A model generated the notes under the pieces. It was not told the DNA's origin and did not search any database. It worked only from the letters and a program-made list of their open reading frames with translations. A stretch of 64,000 nucleotides of DNA from Metapseudomonas sp043392685. GTDB taxonomy: Bacteria; Pseudomonadota; Gammaproteobacteria; Pseudomonadales; Pseudomonadaceae. Below are positions 1-8,146 of this stretch, piece by piece (the first letter of the stretch is position 1; every line of letters begins with the position of its first letter). Both the position numbers and the translations under genes were made by a program. The stretch is from assembly GCA_043392685.1 (NCBI GenBank), contig JBHZGM010000026.1, one strand, 5' to 3'.

Positions 1-8
1 AAAGAGCA
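1..8 (-). promoter_or_regulatory. boxA antitermination element of an rRNA leader (cut by window edge)
   Basis: Read on the minus strand, the first eight bases give TGCTCTTT, the start of the rRNA boxA consensus TGCTCTTTAACAA. It lies about 37 bases downstream of the last of three strong promoters that point the same way, which is the layout of a 16S rRNA leader. The rest of boxA and the rRNA genes lie outside the window, so the operon is inferred from context. Confidence 0.65.
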
Positions 9-44
9 TTTCGATCAAGCCTTTCGTCTCAACCGAGGCCGCGC

Positions 45-72
45 ATTCTACGCTAGCCGTTCTTACTGTCAA
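45..72 (-). promoter_or_regulatory. sigma-70 promoter, rRNA-type, closest to the operon
   Basis: On the minus strand there is a TTGACA -35 (67-72), a 16-base spacer and a TAGAAT -10 (45-50), followed by the GC-rich discriminator GCGCGGCC. Just upstream of the -35, positions 73-95 are rich in A and T runs and look like an UP element. These are the marks of a strong, growth-rate-controlled stable-RNA promoter. Confidence 0.8.
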
Positions 73-151
73 GCTCTTTTTCGAAATTTTCGTTTCTACT
101 CAAGCGCTTGCGCTTCCGATCCGATTCACTCTTCTCGTCAGCGGGAGGCGC

Positions 152-179
152 ATTCTACAGCGTTCAAACTCGCTGTCAA
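152..179 (-). promoter_or_regulatory. sigma-70 promoter, rRNA-type, middle of three
   Basis: The minus strand shows TTGACA (174-179), a 16-base spacer and TAGAAT (152-157), followed by GCGCCTCC. Spacer length and discriminator match the two neighbouring promoters, so the three form a tandem array firing leftward. Confidence 0.8.
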
Positions 180-307
180 CACCTCCGGTTCAGCCTCATT
201 CGCCAGCGGCGAACTTCTCGAAGCGAACCCTTCCAACACCTCACCAATAACTTAACCCATTGATCTACAAGGAGTTTTTCTTGGAGACTGCGCCGGAAGT
301 GGGGCGC

Positions 308-335
308 ATTATAGGGACGCAGAATCTGCCGTCAA
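308..335 (-). promoter_or_regulatory. sigma-70 promoter, rRNA-type, farthest upstream
   Basis: The minus strand shows TTGACG (330-335), a 16-base spacer and a perfect TATAAT (308-313), followed by GCGCCCC. The -35 lies only two bases past the msrQ stop codon, so the upstream A/T-rich stretch (about 338-360) that may act as an UP element is inside the end of msrQ. Confidence 0.8.
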
Positions 336-337
336 CA

Positions 338-964
338 CTAAATTGAAACTTTTTTGTCATCCCGCCTGAACAGCGCAAAAACCCTGGGTAGGTAGCGCTC
401 CACAATCGGTACTCGCAACAGCAGCAACCCAATGCCTGTGACGGCATAGCCGGACCATTCGGCCATATCCGCCCGTACCACCCAGAGCATATGCAGTAGA
501 GCGATTGCCAGAATGGCATATACCAGCCGATGCAATCGCTTCCAGCGCTTACCCAGGCGACGGATGCTGAAGCGGTTCGAAGTTACCGCCAGGGCCAGCA
601 ACCCACAGAACCCCAAGGCGCCTACGAATATGTAGGGACGTTTGCCCAGGTCAATCAGTAACTGCTGCATGTCCAGGCCGAGCAGAAACACGGCATACCC
701 AGTGATATGCAGCACTACGTAGGTGAAACACCACAGCCCCACTTGCCTGCGCACCGCAATCCACCCTCCCCAGCCGGTCAGCTTCTGCAGCGGCGTCATG
801 GACAAAGTGATGAGCAGAAGCCAGAGCGCCCCCAGCCCCAGACGATCCACCAGAACCTTGCCCGGATCCGGCCCCAGGGCAAATATCCAGGCCTGATAGA
901 GCCAGAGACCGACCGGGATCGGCGCCACAAGGAAAAAGAAGAGTCTCCAGAGCCTGAACCGCAT
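338..964 (-). CDS. msrQ: MsrQ, heme-binding membrane subunit of the MsrPQ methionine sulfoxide reductase
   Basis: This 208-residue protein has several hydrophobic segments and matches the YedZ/MsrQ family in length and pattern, including histidines in or near helices (VVLHITGYAVF, HRLVYAILAIALLHMLW) suited to heme ligation. MsrQ passes electrons from the quinone pool to periplasmic MsrP, which repairs oxidised methionines. Its ATG overlaps the msrP stop by one base, so the two are translationally coupled. The gene ends directly at the rRNA-type promoters. Confidence 0.93.
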   Translation of the reverse strand: MRFRLWRLFFFLVAPIPVGLWLYQAWIFALGPDPGKVLVDRLGLGALWLLLITLSMTPLQKLTGWGGWIAVRRQVGLWCFTYVVLHITGYAVFLLGLDMQQLLIDLGKRPYIFVGALGFCGLLALAVTSNRFSIRRLGKRWKRLHRLVYAILAIALLHMLWVVRADMAEWSGYAVTGIGLLLLRVPIVERYLPRVFALFRRDDKKVSI

Positions 965-1968
965 CAGTAGTACTTCCTCAAATCCAGCCCAGCATAGAGG
1001 CCGGCCACTTCGTCATAGCCGTTGAACATACGCGTCGGCACGATATTCGGACTGAACAGGCCGCTGGGGAGGCGCCGCTCATGGGCCTGGCTCCAGCGGG
1101 GATGGTCCACCTCAGGGTTAACGTTCGAATAGAAGCCATATTCCTCAGGGGCAATGGATTGCCATGTGGTAGGCGGCTGCTCACTGACCAGACTGATTCG
1201 CACGATGGACTTGATGCTCTTGAATCCGTACTTCCAGGGCACCACCAGACGGAGCGGCGCGCCATTCTGATTCGGCAGCACGCGACCATACATACCCACA
1301 GCAAGAATCGTCAGCGGATGCATGGCCTCATCCAGCCTCAGCCCTTCCACATAAGGCCAATCGATCAGGGAGAAGCCGGACCGCACGCCAGCCATCTCCT
1401 CTGGAGCAAGGTGGGTCTCGAAGCTGACGTACCTGGCCTTGCTTGTAGGCTCGACCTGCTTGAGCAATTCAGCCAAAGGGAAGCCCAGCCAGGGAATGAC
1501 CATGGACCAGGCCTCGACGCAACGCAGCCTGTAAATGCGCTCTTCCAGCCCGTGTGGCCTGACCAGATCCTCTACCGAGTAAGTACCCGGTTTAGCTACT
1601 TCTCCATCGATTCGCACAGTCCAGGGTTCGACCTGCATCTTCTCCGCATAGCGCGCCGGGTCGCTCTTATTGGTCCCGAACTCGTAGAAGTTGTTGTAGT
1701 GGGTCGCATCCCGAAATGGTGTGATCGATTCGTGCCCCGGCGTAATCGCCTGCCATCGGGTACTCGCGAGCTTCTCGCTGAACCACGCAGGCGCCGGCGC
1801 TGACTCGACATCCGGATAGGCCGACGCGTCCTGCGCACGACCCGGCATCGCCGCCATGGCCGCCAGTGCGCCGGCCGCACCGAGCAGTTGGCGACGGGAG
1901 AGGTAGATGGATTCGGGAGTGACTTCGCTCTCGCGACACGCAGAGGAAGGAGGGATCTGAATCAGCAT
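964..1968 (-). CDS. msrP: MsrP, periplasmic molybdopterin methionine sulfoxide reductase catalytic subunit
   Basis: This 334-residue YedY/MsrP protein carries a twin-arginine leader near residues 25-45 (SRRQLLGAAGALAAMAAMP), as expected for export of a folded molybdenum enzyme. The conserved cysteine that ligates molybdenum sits in RLRCVEAWSM. It reduces protein-bound methionine sulfoxide in the periplasm, with MsrQ as electron donor. The start at 1968 is supported by GGAG about eight bases upstream. pssA lies 60 bases upstream on the same strand. Confidence 0.94.
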   Translation of the reverse strand: MLIQIPPSSACRESEVTPESIYLSRRQLLGAAGALAAMAAMPGRAQDASAYPDVESAPAPAWFSEKLASTRWQAITPGHESITPFRDATHYNNFYEFGTNKSDPARYAEKMQVEPWTVRIDGEVAKPGTYSVEDLVRPHGLEERIYRLRCVEAWSMVIPWLGFPLAELLKQVEPTSKARYVSFETHLAPEEMAGVRSGFSLIDWPYVEGLRLDEAMHPLTILAVGMYGRVLPNQNGAPLRLVVPWKYGFKSIKSIVRISLVSEQPPTTWQSIAPEEYGFYSNVNPEVDHPRWSQAHERRLPSGLFSPNIVPTRMFNGYDEVAGLYAGLDLRKYY

Positions 1969-2028
1969 GGCGGCTCCACAACTTGGGCAGGGATGCCCAG
2001 TAGACTGCGGAGCCGCGAGGAAATTACA

Positions 2029-2844
2029 TCACTCGACCTGCTTGCGGCGACGCAGCTGGAGCAAGTATTGCACCGGGCCGGAAGCGGCGTAAGCCAGGAA
2101 GATCAGCAGAAGGATGCGCGGCGGGTCGCTGAACACCACGGCGAAGACCAGCACGACCGCGAGAATGGCCACGAAAGGCACACGCCCTTTCAGGTCCAGG
2201 TCCTTGAAGCTGTAGAACTTGATGTTGCTGACCATCAGCATGCCGGCCAGGGCGACGAGCAGGGCGACGATGAACGACATGTTCGAACCCTTGATGCCGA
2301 AGTCGCTGAACGCCCACACGGTACCGGCCACCACACCTGCCGCAGCTGGACTGGCGAGGCCGATGAAGTAGCGCTTGTCCACCTTGCCGATCTGGGTATT
2401 GAAACGCGCCAGACGCAGTGCCGCGCCGGCCACATAGATGAAGGCGACAGTCAGACCGACGCTGCCCAGACCACTCAAGGCCCACTCGAAGGCCAGCAAC
2501 GCCGGCGCAACACCAAAGGCGACCATGTCCGACAGCGAGTCGTATTCGGCACCGAATGCGCTCTGGGTATTGGTGAGTCGCGCAACACGGCCGTCGAGGC
2601 TATCCAGCACCATGGCGACGAAAATGGTAGCGGCGGCCACCGAGAAGTTGCCGCTCATGGCGTTGACGATGGCGTAGAAACCGGCGAACAGGTTGGCAGT
2701 GGTGAAGAGATTGGGCAGCAGATAGATGCCGCGGTGGCGAACCTTGCGCCCTTCGGCATCCTGGACTTCCTCGACATGCTCGTCGATGGGCAGCAGGCTC
2801 TCGCCCTCGATGGGCTGATTCGGCTCTTCGGGACGTTCATTCAT
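2029..2844 (-). CDS. pssA: CDP-diacylglycerol--serine O-phosphatidyltransferase
   Basis: PssA makes phosphatidylserine from CDP-diacylglycerol and serine, the committed step to phosphatidylethanolamine. The CDP-alcohol phosphotransferase signature is visible (DSLDGRVARL followed by FGAEYDSLSD), with several membrane helices. I start it at MNERPEEP (2844, 271 residues), because AGGAT lies eight bases upstream; an ATG nine bases earlier would overlap that site. The acidic N-terminal tail before the first helix is typical of Pseudomonas PssA. Confidence 0.93.
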   Translation of the reverse strand: MNERPEEPNQPIEGESLLPIDEHVEEVQDAEGRKVRHRGIYLLPNLFTTANLFAGFYAIVNAMSGNFSVAAATIFVAMVLDSLDGRVARLTNTQSAFGAEYDSLSDMVAFGVAPALLAFEWALSGLGSVGLTVAFIYVAGAALRLARFNTQIGKVDKRYFIGLASPAAAGVVAGTVWAFSDFGIKGSNMSFIVALLVALAGMLMVSNIKFYSFKDLDLKGRVPFVAILAVVLVFAVVFSDPPRILLLIFLAYAASGPVQYLLQLRRRKQVE

Positions 2845-2941
2845 GAACAACATCCTTGCAACGAATACGGTTTGTGGTGGGCAACACGCGGGATGCAGCG
2901 CCCGGCAAACAGGCTTTATACCAGAACCCTGCCGCCATAAC

Positions 2942-2971
2942 GAAAGAACGCGGCCGTGGCCGCGTTCTTTC
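2942..2971 (-). terminator. Rho-independent terminator after ilvC
   Basis: A perfect 14-base inverted repeat (2942-2955 and 2958-2971, GAAAGAACGCGGCC) separated by two bases lies 16 bases past the ilvC stop. Its outer A/T bases give short T tracts on both strands. It separates ilvC from pssA. Confidence 0.75.
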
Positions 2972-2987
2972 TGGATCGGAAAAGACC

Positions 2988-4004
2988 TTAGTTCTTGGTC
3001 TTGTCGACGATCTTGTTGGCGGAGATCCACGGCATCATTGCGCGCAGACGCTCACCAACCTGCTCGATCGGATGAGCAGCGTTGTTGCGGCGGTAGGCGG
3101 TCATCGAAGCGTAGTTCGAGGCACCTTCCTGGATGAACATCTTGGCGTATTCGCCGTCCTGGATGCGCTTCAGAGCGTTGCGCATGGCCTGACGGGATTC
3201 GGCGTTGATGACCTCCGGACCGGTTACGTACTCACCGTACTCGGCGTTGTTGGAGATCGAGTAGTTCATGTTGGCGATGCCGCCTTCGTACATCAGGTCG
3301 ACGATCAGCTTCAGCTCGTGCAGGCACTCGAAGTAGGCCATTTCCGGCGCGTAGCCAGCTTCGACCAGGGTTTCGAAACCGGCCTTCACCAGTTCGACGC
3401 AACCGCCGCACAGAACAGCCTGCTCACCGAACAGGTCGGTTTCAGTCTCGTCCTTGAAGGTGGTTTCGATGATGCCGGTACGGCCGCCGCCCACGCCGCA
3501 GGCGTAGGACAGGGCTACGTTCTTGGCATTGCCGGAAGCGTCCTGGTAAACGGCTACCAGGTCCGGAATACCACCGCCCTTGACGAACTCGGAACGTACG
3601 GTGTGGCCCGGGGCCTTCGGCGCGATCATGATCACGTCGAGGTCAGCGCGCGGTACGACCTGGTTGTAGTGGATGGCGAAGCCGTGGGCGAAGGCCAGGG
3701 TGGCCCCCTTCTTCAGGTTCGGCTCGACTTCTTCCTTGTACAGCTTGGACTGGAACTCGTCCGGAGTCAGGATCATTACCAGGTCAGCTGCGGCAACGGC
3801 TTCCGGCACGCTCTTGACGGTCAGGCCGTGGGCCTGGGCCTTGGCAACGGTGGCGGAGCCGGGACGCAGGCCAACGGTCACGTCCACACCGGAGTCTTTC
3901 AGGTTGCATGCGTGAGCGTGGCCCTGGGAACCGTAACCAATGATGGCAACTTTCTTGCCCTGGATGATCGAGAGGTCACAGTCTTTGTCGTAATAAACTT
4001 TCAT
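2988..4004 (-). CDS. ilvC: Ketol-acid reductoisomerase (NADP+)
   Basis: IlvC converts acetolactate or acetohydroxybutyrate to the dihydroxy acids of valine, isoleucine and leucine synthesis, using NADPH and magnesium. The 338-residue length is that of the short class I enzyme. The Rossmann motif GYGSQGHA lies at residues 23-30. The start MKVYYDKD at 4004 is the classical one and has AGGA upstream. The gene is divergent from ilvY over a 125-base gap and is separated from ilvIH by ilvY, so it needs its own promoter. Confidence 0.96.
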   Translation of the reverse strand: MKVYYDKDCDLSIIQGKKVAIIGYGSQGHAHACNLKDSGVDVTVGLRPGSATVAKAQAHGLTVKSVPEAVAAADLVMILTPDEFQSKLYKEEVEPNLKKGATLAFAHGFAIHYNQVVPRADLDVIMIAPKAPGHTVRSEFVKGGGIPDLVAVYQDASGNAKNVALSYACGVGGGRTGIIETTFKDETETDLFGEQAVLCGGCVELVKAGFETLVEAGYAPEMAYFECLHELKLIVDLMYEGGIANMNYSISNNAEYGEYVTGPEVINAESRQAMRNALKRIQDGEYAKMFIQEGASNYASMTAYRRNNAAHPIEQVGERLRAMMPWISANKIVDKTKN

Positions 4005-4078
4005 GGTCCTGACTCTTTTATAACGAAAGGGATGGGGTGCGAGCACCGCGACAAGGGCACATTAAGCGATCTGATCCA

Positions 4079-4107
4079 TTGCGTAAAATGATATATTCGC
4101 AACGCAA
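4079..4107. promoter_or_regulatory. Candidate IlvY operator in the ilvC-ilvY gap
   Basis: TTGCG (4079-4083) and CGCAA (4098-4102) form an inverted repeat around an A/T-rich core, followed directly by a further CGCAA (4103-4107). LysR-type regulators of divergent pairs usually bind such a site between the genes. The TATATT at 4092-4097 could serve as the ilvY -10. The regulator assignment is inferred from gene position. Confidence 0.4.
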
Positions 4108-4129
4108 CGTGCCAGTATTCGAAACGCTC

Positions 4130-5011
4130 ATGGACAGCCACTCCCTCAAGCTATTTCTTTCCCTGGCTGACAACCTGCACTTCGGCAAAACCAGCCGCGA
4201 GCAGCATGTCAGCCCCTCCGCGCTCAGTCGCAGCATCAAGCAACTCGAGGACGAACTTGGCGCTCCTCTGTTCGTGCGCGACAGTCGCTCCGTTCAGCTG
4301 ACCCGCGAGGGGAAGCAGTTCCGCGAATATGCGAGCGAGGTCCTAAGCGGCTGGCATGCCATCCGCCAACGACTCATGCAGGAGCAGATGGACCTGCACG
4401 GCGAACTCTCCCTGTACTGCTCGGTGACGGCGAGCTACAGCTTCCTCTACGACATCCTGAGCAGCTTCCGCCTGGACTACCCCCGCATTGAAATGAAGCT
4501 GCACACCGGCGACCCGGCAAAGGCCGTCGAGCGGGTGCAACAAGGACTGGAAGATCTTGCCATCGGTGCGCGCCCTGACAACCTGCCAGCCGGTGTCGAG
4601 TTCCAGTCGATTACGCGCTCAGAGCTGCGTTTCATCGGCCCGCATTTGCCTCAACTGCTGACGGAAGAACAACGACGGCAGCCCACGGCGCAGAGCTGGA
4701 AGGACGTGCCGATGATTCTCTCGGAAGAAGGCCTGGCCCGGACCCGGACCGACCGCTGGCTGAAAAGCCACGGCATCAAGCCACGCATCTATGCCCAGGT
4801 GAGCGGCAATGAGGCCATCGTCAGCATGGTGAGCCTGGGCTTCGGTATCGGCGTGGTTCCGCAGATCGTGCTCGACAACAGCCCACTGACCGCACGCATC
4901 CGCATCTACGATATCCAGCCGCCATTGGCCGCCTACGACATCGGCCTGTTCGCCTTGGAAAAACGTCTCAAGGACCCGCTGATCGCAGCCTTCTGGAATC
5001 GCCGCCAGTAA
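4130..5011 (+). CDS. ilvY: LysR-family regulator, IlvY-like activator of ilvC
   Basis: This 293-residue LysR-type protein has an N-terminal winged helix-turn-helix (LKLFLSLADNLHFGKTSREQHVSPSALS...) and a C-terminal effector domain. Enteric IlvY activates divergent ilvC in response to acetolactate or acetohydroxybutyrate. The divergent position next to ilvC and the helix-turn-helix wording typical of IlvY (HFGKTS, SPSALSR) support this name. I start it at ATG 4130 (MDSHSLKL), after the candidate operator. The gene interrupts what is a continuous ilvIHC block in the Pseudomonas genomes I know best. Confidence 0.82.
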   Translation: MDSHSLKLFLSLADNLHFGKTSREQHVSPSALSRSIKQLEDELGAPLFVRDSRSVQLTREGKQFREYASEVLSGWHAIRQRLMQEQMDLHGELSLYCSVTASYSFLYDILSSFRLDYPRIEMKLHTGDPAKAVERVQQGLEDLAIGARPDNLPAGVEFQSITRSELRFIGPHLPQLLTEEQRRQPTAQSWKDVPMILSEEGLARTRTDRWLKSHGIKPRIYAQVSGNEAIVSMVSLGFGIGVVPQIVLDNSPLTARIRIYDIQPPLAAYDIGLFALEKRLKDPLIAAFWNRRQ

Positions 5012-5023
5012 AACCCGGGCAAT

Positions 5024-5050
5024 AAAAACCCCGCACCAGGCGGGGTTTTT
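5024..5050. terminator. Bidirectional terminator between ilvY and ilvH
   Basis: AAAAACCCCGC (5024-5034) pairs with GCGGGGTTTTT (5040-5050) around a five-base loop. The A and T runs give a U tract in both directions, so it can end the rightward ilvY and leftward ilvIH transcripts. Confidence 0.9.
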
Positions 5051-5061
5051 CACGACAGAGA

Positions 5062-5553
5062 TCAGATCGTCAGCACTTTGTCGCCACGGGAAATCCCGGT
5101 GACGCCACTGCGTACGGTTTCCAGGATCGAGCTGTTGCCGATGGCCTGGATGAAGCTGTCCAACTTGTCGCTGGTGCCCGCCAACTGGATCGTGTAGACG
5201 CTGGAAGTCACGTCGACGATCTGGCCGCGGAAGATGTCGGTGGTGCGCTTGACCTCGGCGCGCTGGGCGCCAGTGGCCTTCACCTTGACCAGCATCAGTT
5301 CGCGCTCGATGTGAGCACTCTCCGACAGGTTCACCAGCTTCACCACTTCGATCAGTTTGTTGAGGTTCTTGGTGATCTGCTCGATCACTTCATCGTGGCC
5401 GATGGTGGTCAGCGTCAGACGCGACAAGGTCGGGTCTTCGGTCGGGGCCACGGTCAGGCTTTCGATGTTGTAGTTGCGCTGGGAGAACAGGCCAACGACG
5501 CGGGACAGGGCGCCCGGCTCGTTTTCCAGCAACAGGGAAATGATGTGTCGCAT
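5062..5553 (-). CDS. ilvH: Acetolactate synthase small (regulatory) subunit
   Basis: This 163-residue subunit begins with an ACT domain (MRHIISLLLENEPGALSRVVGLFSQRNYNIESL), the valine-binding module that gives feedback inhibition of the catalytic subunit. The start at 5553 is the family-typical MRHI, two bases after the ilvI stop at 5556-5558, so translation is coupled to ilvI. A bidirectional terminator follows the gene. Confidence 0.95.
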   Translation of the reverse strand: MRHIISLLLENEPGALSRVVGLFSQRNYNIESLTVAPTEDPTLSRLTLTTIGHDEVIEQITKNLNKLIEVVKLVNLSESAHIERELMLVKVKATGAQRAEVKRTTDIFRGQIVDVTSSVYTIQLAGTSDKLDSFIQAIGNSSILETVRSGVTGISRGDKVLTI

Positions 5554-5555
5554 GT

Positions 5556-7280
5556 TCAGGTCCGCTCCGTCTTGCTCAGCCACATGTCGCGCATGGCGCC
5601 ATCCCGAATCTGCATCGGGTAGACGTGTTCGCTGGAGTCGACCTTGATATCGAGGAACACCAGACGGTTCTTCAGCGAGAACGCCTCTTCCATCTTCGCT
5701 TTCAGATCCTTCGGATCGGTCACGCGAATGCCGACGTGGCCATAGGCTTCGGCCAGCTTGACGAAATCAGGCAGCGACTCCATATAGGAGTGCGAGTAGC
5801 GGCTGTTGTACTGCATGTCCTGCCATTGGCGAACCATGCCCAGCGCACCGTTGTTCAGGTTGATGATCTTCACCGGCAGGTCGTACTGCAGGCAGGTCGA
5901 CATCTCCTGGATGTTCATCTGGATGCTGCCCTCGCCGGTCACGCAGGCGACGTCGGCTTCAGGGAAGCTCAGCTTGATGCCCATGGCCGCCGGGAAGCCG
6001 AAGCCCATGGTGCCCAGGCCACCGGAGTTGATCCAGCGATTGGGCTTGTTGAAGCGGTAGTACTGCGCCGCGAACATCTGGTGCTGGCCCACGTCGGAGG
6101 TGATGTAGGCATCGCCCTTGGTCACTTCCCAGAGGGTCTCGATCACGCTCTGCGGCTTGATGATGCTGCCGTCGCCCTTGTCGTAAGGGAACAGGTCGCC
6201 ACCGGCGCGCCATTCATCGATCTGCTTCCACCAGGCCGCGACGGTTTCCTTGTTCGGAGTCTCGCCGATTTCCTTGAGGATGGCGACCATCTCGGAGAGC
6301 ACGCTGTCTACCGGGCCAACGATCGGGATATCGGCCTTGATGGTCTTGGAGATCGACGCGGGGTCGATGTCGATGTGGATGATCTTCGCGTTCGGGCAGA
6401 ACTTGGCGGCACCGTTGATGACGCGGTCATCGAAACGCGCGCCGACGGCCAGAATCACGTCGCAATGGTGCATCGCCAGGTTGGCGGTATAGCTGCCGTG
6501 CATGCCGAGCATGCCAACGAACTGGCGATCGGTGCCCGGGAAAGCGCCAAGGCCCATCAGAGTGTTGGTCACTGGCAGGTTGAGCATCTTGGCCAGCTCG
6601 GTGAGCTGCTCGGATGCGTCGCCCATGATCACGCCACCGCCGGAGTACAGGATCGGACGCTTGGCAGCCAGCAGCATCTCGGCAGCCTTGCGGATCTGGC
6701 CGGAATGGCCGCGGACCGCGGGGCTGTAGGAGCGCAGCTTGACCTTCTTCGGGTAGCTGTATTCGAACTTCTGGGTCGGGTCGCCCATGTCCTTCGGAAT
6801 GTCGACGACAACCGGGCCCGGACGGCCGGACTGGGCGATGTAGAACGCCTTCTTGATCACCTCGGGGATTTCCGAGGGATGCTTGACGATGAAGCTGTGC
6901 TTCACGATCGGACGGGAAATACCGACCATGTCGGTTTCCTGGAAGGCATCGGTGCCGACCATGTTGCTCGGCACCTGGCCGGACAGGATCACCATCGGGA
7001 TGGAGTCCATGTAGGCGGTGGCGATGCCGGTAATGGCGTTGGTCGCACCCGGGCCGGAAGTCACCAGCACAACACCGGGTTTGCCGGTGGCGCGGGCGTA
7101 GCCGTCGGCCATGTGGGTAGCAGCCTGCTCATGACGGACCAGGATGTGGGTCACATCGTTTTCTTTGAACAGGGCATCGTAGATATGCAGGAGGGCACCA
7201 CCCGGGTACCCATAGATGTACTTAACGCCTTCGTCACGCAGCGAGCGGACGACCATTTCAGCGCCAGATAAGAGCTCCAC
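5556..7280 (-). CDS. ilvI: Acetolactate synthase large (catalytic) subunit
   Basis: This thiamine-diphosphate enzyme condenses pyruvate with pyruvate or 2-oxobutyrate. The catalytic glutamate lies in LVRHEQAATHMADGYAR, and the thiamine/metal motif runs from GEGSIQMNI to LNN. I choose a GTG start at 7280 (ELLSGAEMVV, 574 residues), which has AGAGGTG at the right distance; longer in-frame starts have no comparable site and would add a non-conserved leader. Substrate channelling and valine control come from IlvH, encoded directly downstream. Confidence 0.95.
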   Translation of the reverse strand: MELLSGAEMVVRSLRDEGVKYIYGYPGGALLHIYDALFKENDVTHILVRHEQAATHMADGYARATGKPGVVLVTSGPGATNAITGIATAYMDSIPMVILSGQVPSNMVGTDAFQETDMVGISRPIVKHSFIVKHPSEIPEVIKKAFYIAQSGRPGPVVVDIPKDMGDPTQKFEYSYPKKVKLRSYSPAVRGHSGQIRKAAEMLLAAKRPILYSGGGVIMGDASEQLTELAKMLNLPVTNTLMGLGAFPGTDRQFVGMLGMHGSYTANLAMHHCDVILAVGARFDDRVINGAAKFCPNAKIIHIDIDPASISKTIKADIPIVGPVDSVLSEMVAILKEIGETPNKETVAAWWKQIDEWRAGGDLFPYDKGDGSIIKPQSVIETLWEVTKGDAYITSDVGQHQMFAAQYYRFNKPNRWINSGGLGTMGFGFPAAMGIKLSFPEADVACVTGEGSIQMNIQEMSTCLQYDLPVKIINLNNGALGMVRQWQDMQYNSRYSHSYMESLPDFVKLAEAYGHVGIRVTDPKDLKAKMEEAFSLKNRLVFLDIKVDSSEHVYPMQIRDGAMRDMWLSKTERT

Positions 7281-7550
7281 GTTTTTCACCTCTAGAACGC
7301 CAGATAACCGCCCGCGACCGGACGGCCTGATTAGGTTTGCCTGCAATCAGCGCATGAGCGACTGGTGGTCGCCGACTACGTCAGCTGCTGATTGAACAGG
7401 CATCGGGTCGGCCCCTGAGAGTTGTTGCGGGGCTTTCCCACCCAGCGCGAGGTAACGCGTTGCGGGTGTTACAGGTCGGCGCGGGTATGCACCTCATCGA
7501 CTACTACAGCTTCCGACTTGCGGCCGGCCCACTGGAATAGCGAACCCTGG
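7281..7550 (-). other. Long untranslated leader of ilvIH with a possible 18-codon leader peptide
   Basis: About 265 bases separate the predicted transcription start near 7545 from the ilvI GTG. On the minus strand an 18-codon frame (7403 to 7347) begins with ATG eight bases after AGGGG and contains consecutive valine codons. Between it and ilvI lies an imperfect GC-rich hairpin (about 7300-7325). This could be an attenuation leader, but the peptide is not strikingly rich in Ile, Val or Leu, so the idea is tentative. Confidence 0.3.
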
Positions 7551-7579
7551 ATTCTTCGGATAAGCACGAGACAAGTCAA
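7551..7579 (-). promoter_or_regulatory. Candidate sigma-70 promoter of ilvIH
   Basis: The minus strand reads TTGACT (7574-7579), a 17-base spacer and AAGAAT (7551-7556). The -35 is good and the -10 fair. It is the best match in the 400-base gap upstream of ilvI, and nothing else in that gap looks coding. Confidence 0.4.
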
Positions 7580-7687
7580 GTAATCCGTTGCGGAATCTGC
7601 ATGGATTGCTGTGACACGACGCAGGATCAAGGTCGACGGCTTTGGTTATAGTTAGCCAAGGACTCACCGCCACTTGAAGGAAACAGC

Positions 7688-8146
7688 ATGCATCGCATGA
7701 TTTTCACCGGCAGCCTGTTGCTGGCACTGGCCACATCCGCCATGGCTGGCCAAGTCTACAAATGGGTCGATGCCCAGGGCGTTACCCACTTTGGCGCGCA
7801 GCCGCCAGACGGCCAGGAAGCCACGAGCGTGAATACCTCGGTAGCGAAGCCGAGCCCCAGCCTGCCGCTTCTGGACAGCGAAATCGAACAGCAGCGGGCA
7901 CGGCTACCGGCGAGCAAGCCGGTAGGCGACCAGAAGGCCATCGACGAGAAAGTGAAGGCGGAAGTTGCAACCCAGGAAGCGGAGCGCCGCAAGTATTGCG
8001 ACACCGTCCGTACCAACTTGGCACAACTGAAGAACAATCCGCGGCTGCGCGCAGAAGTGAGCGGGGAAGTACGCCGCCTGACCGAAGAAGAGCGGCAATC
8101 CCGGATCAAGGATGCCGAAAAGGCGATCAGCGAGAACTGCAACTGA
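7688..8146 (+). CDS. Secreted DUF4124-domain protein
   Basis: This 152-residue protein has a signal peptide ending near MAGQ (residue 21) and then a DUF4124 segment (VYKWVDAQGVTHFGAQPP), a short beta motif common in Pseudomonas periplasmic proteins. The C-terminal half is charged, helix-prone and carries two cysteines (KYCDTV and ENCN at the end). Its function is unknown. An AAGGAAA sequence precedes the ATG. It is convergent with the next gene, and both stop codons fall within one hairpin. Confidence 0.85.
   Translation: MHRMIFTGSLLLALATSAMAGQVYKWVDAQGVTHFGAQPPDGQEATSVNTSVAKPSPSLPLLDSEIEQQRARLPASKPVGDQKAIDEKVKAEVATQEAERRKYCDTVRTNLAQLKNNPRLRAEVSGEVRRLTEEERQSRIKDAEKAISENCN

Noticed and set aside
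5625..7271. Long open frame on the plus strand opposite ilvI
   Set aside because: It is the complement of a fully conserved enzyme gene; high GC in third positions keeps the opposite frame open. The product has no recognisable domain and there is no ribosome binding site.
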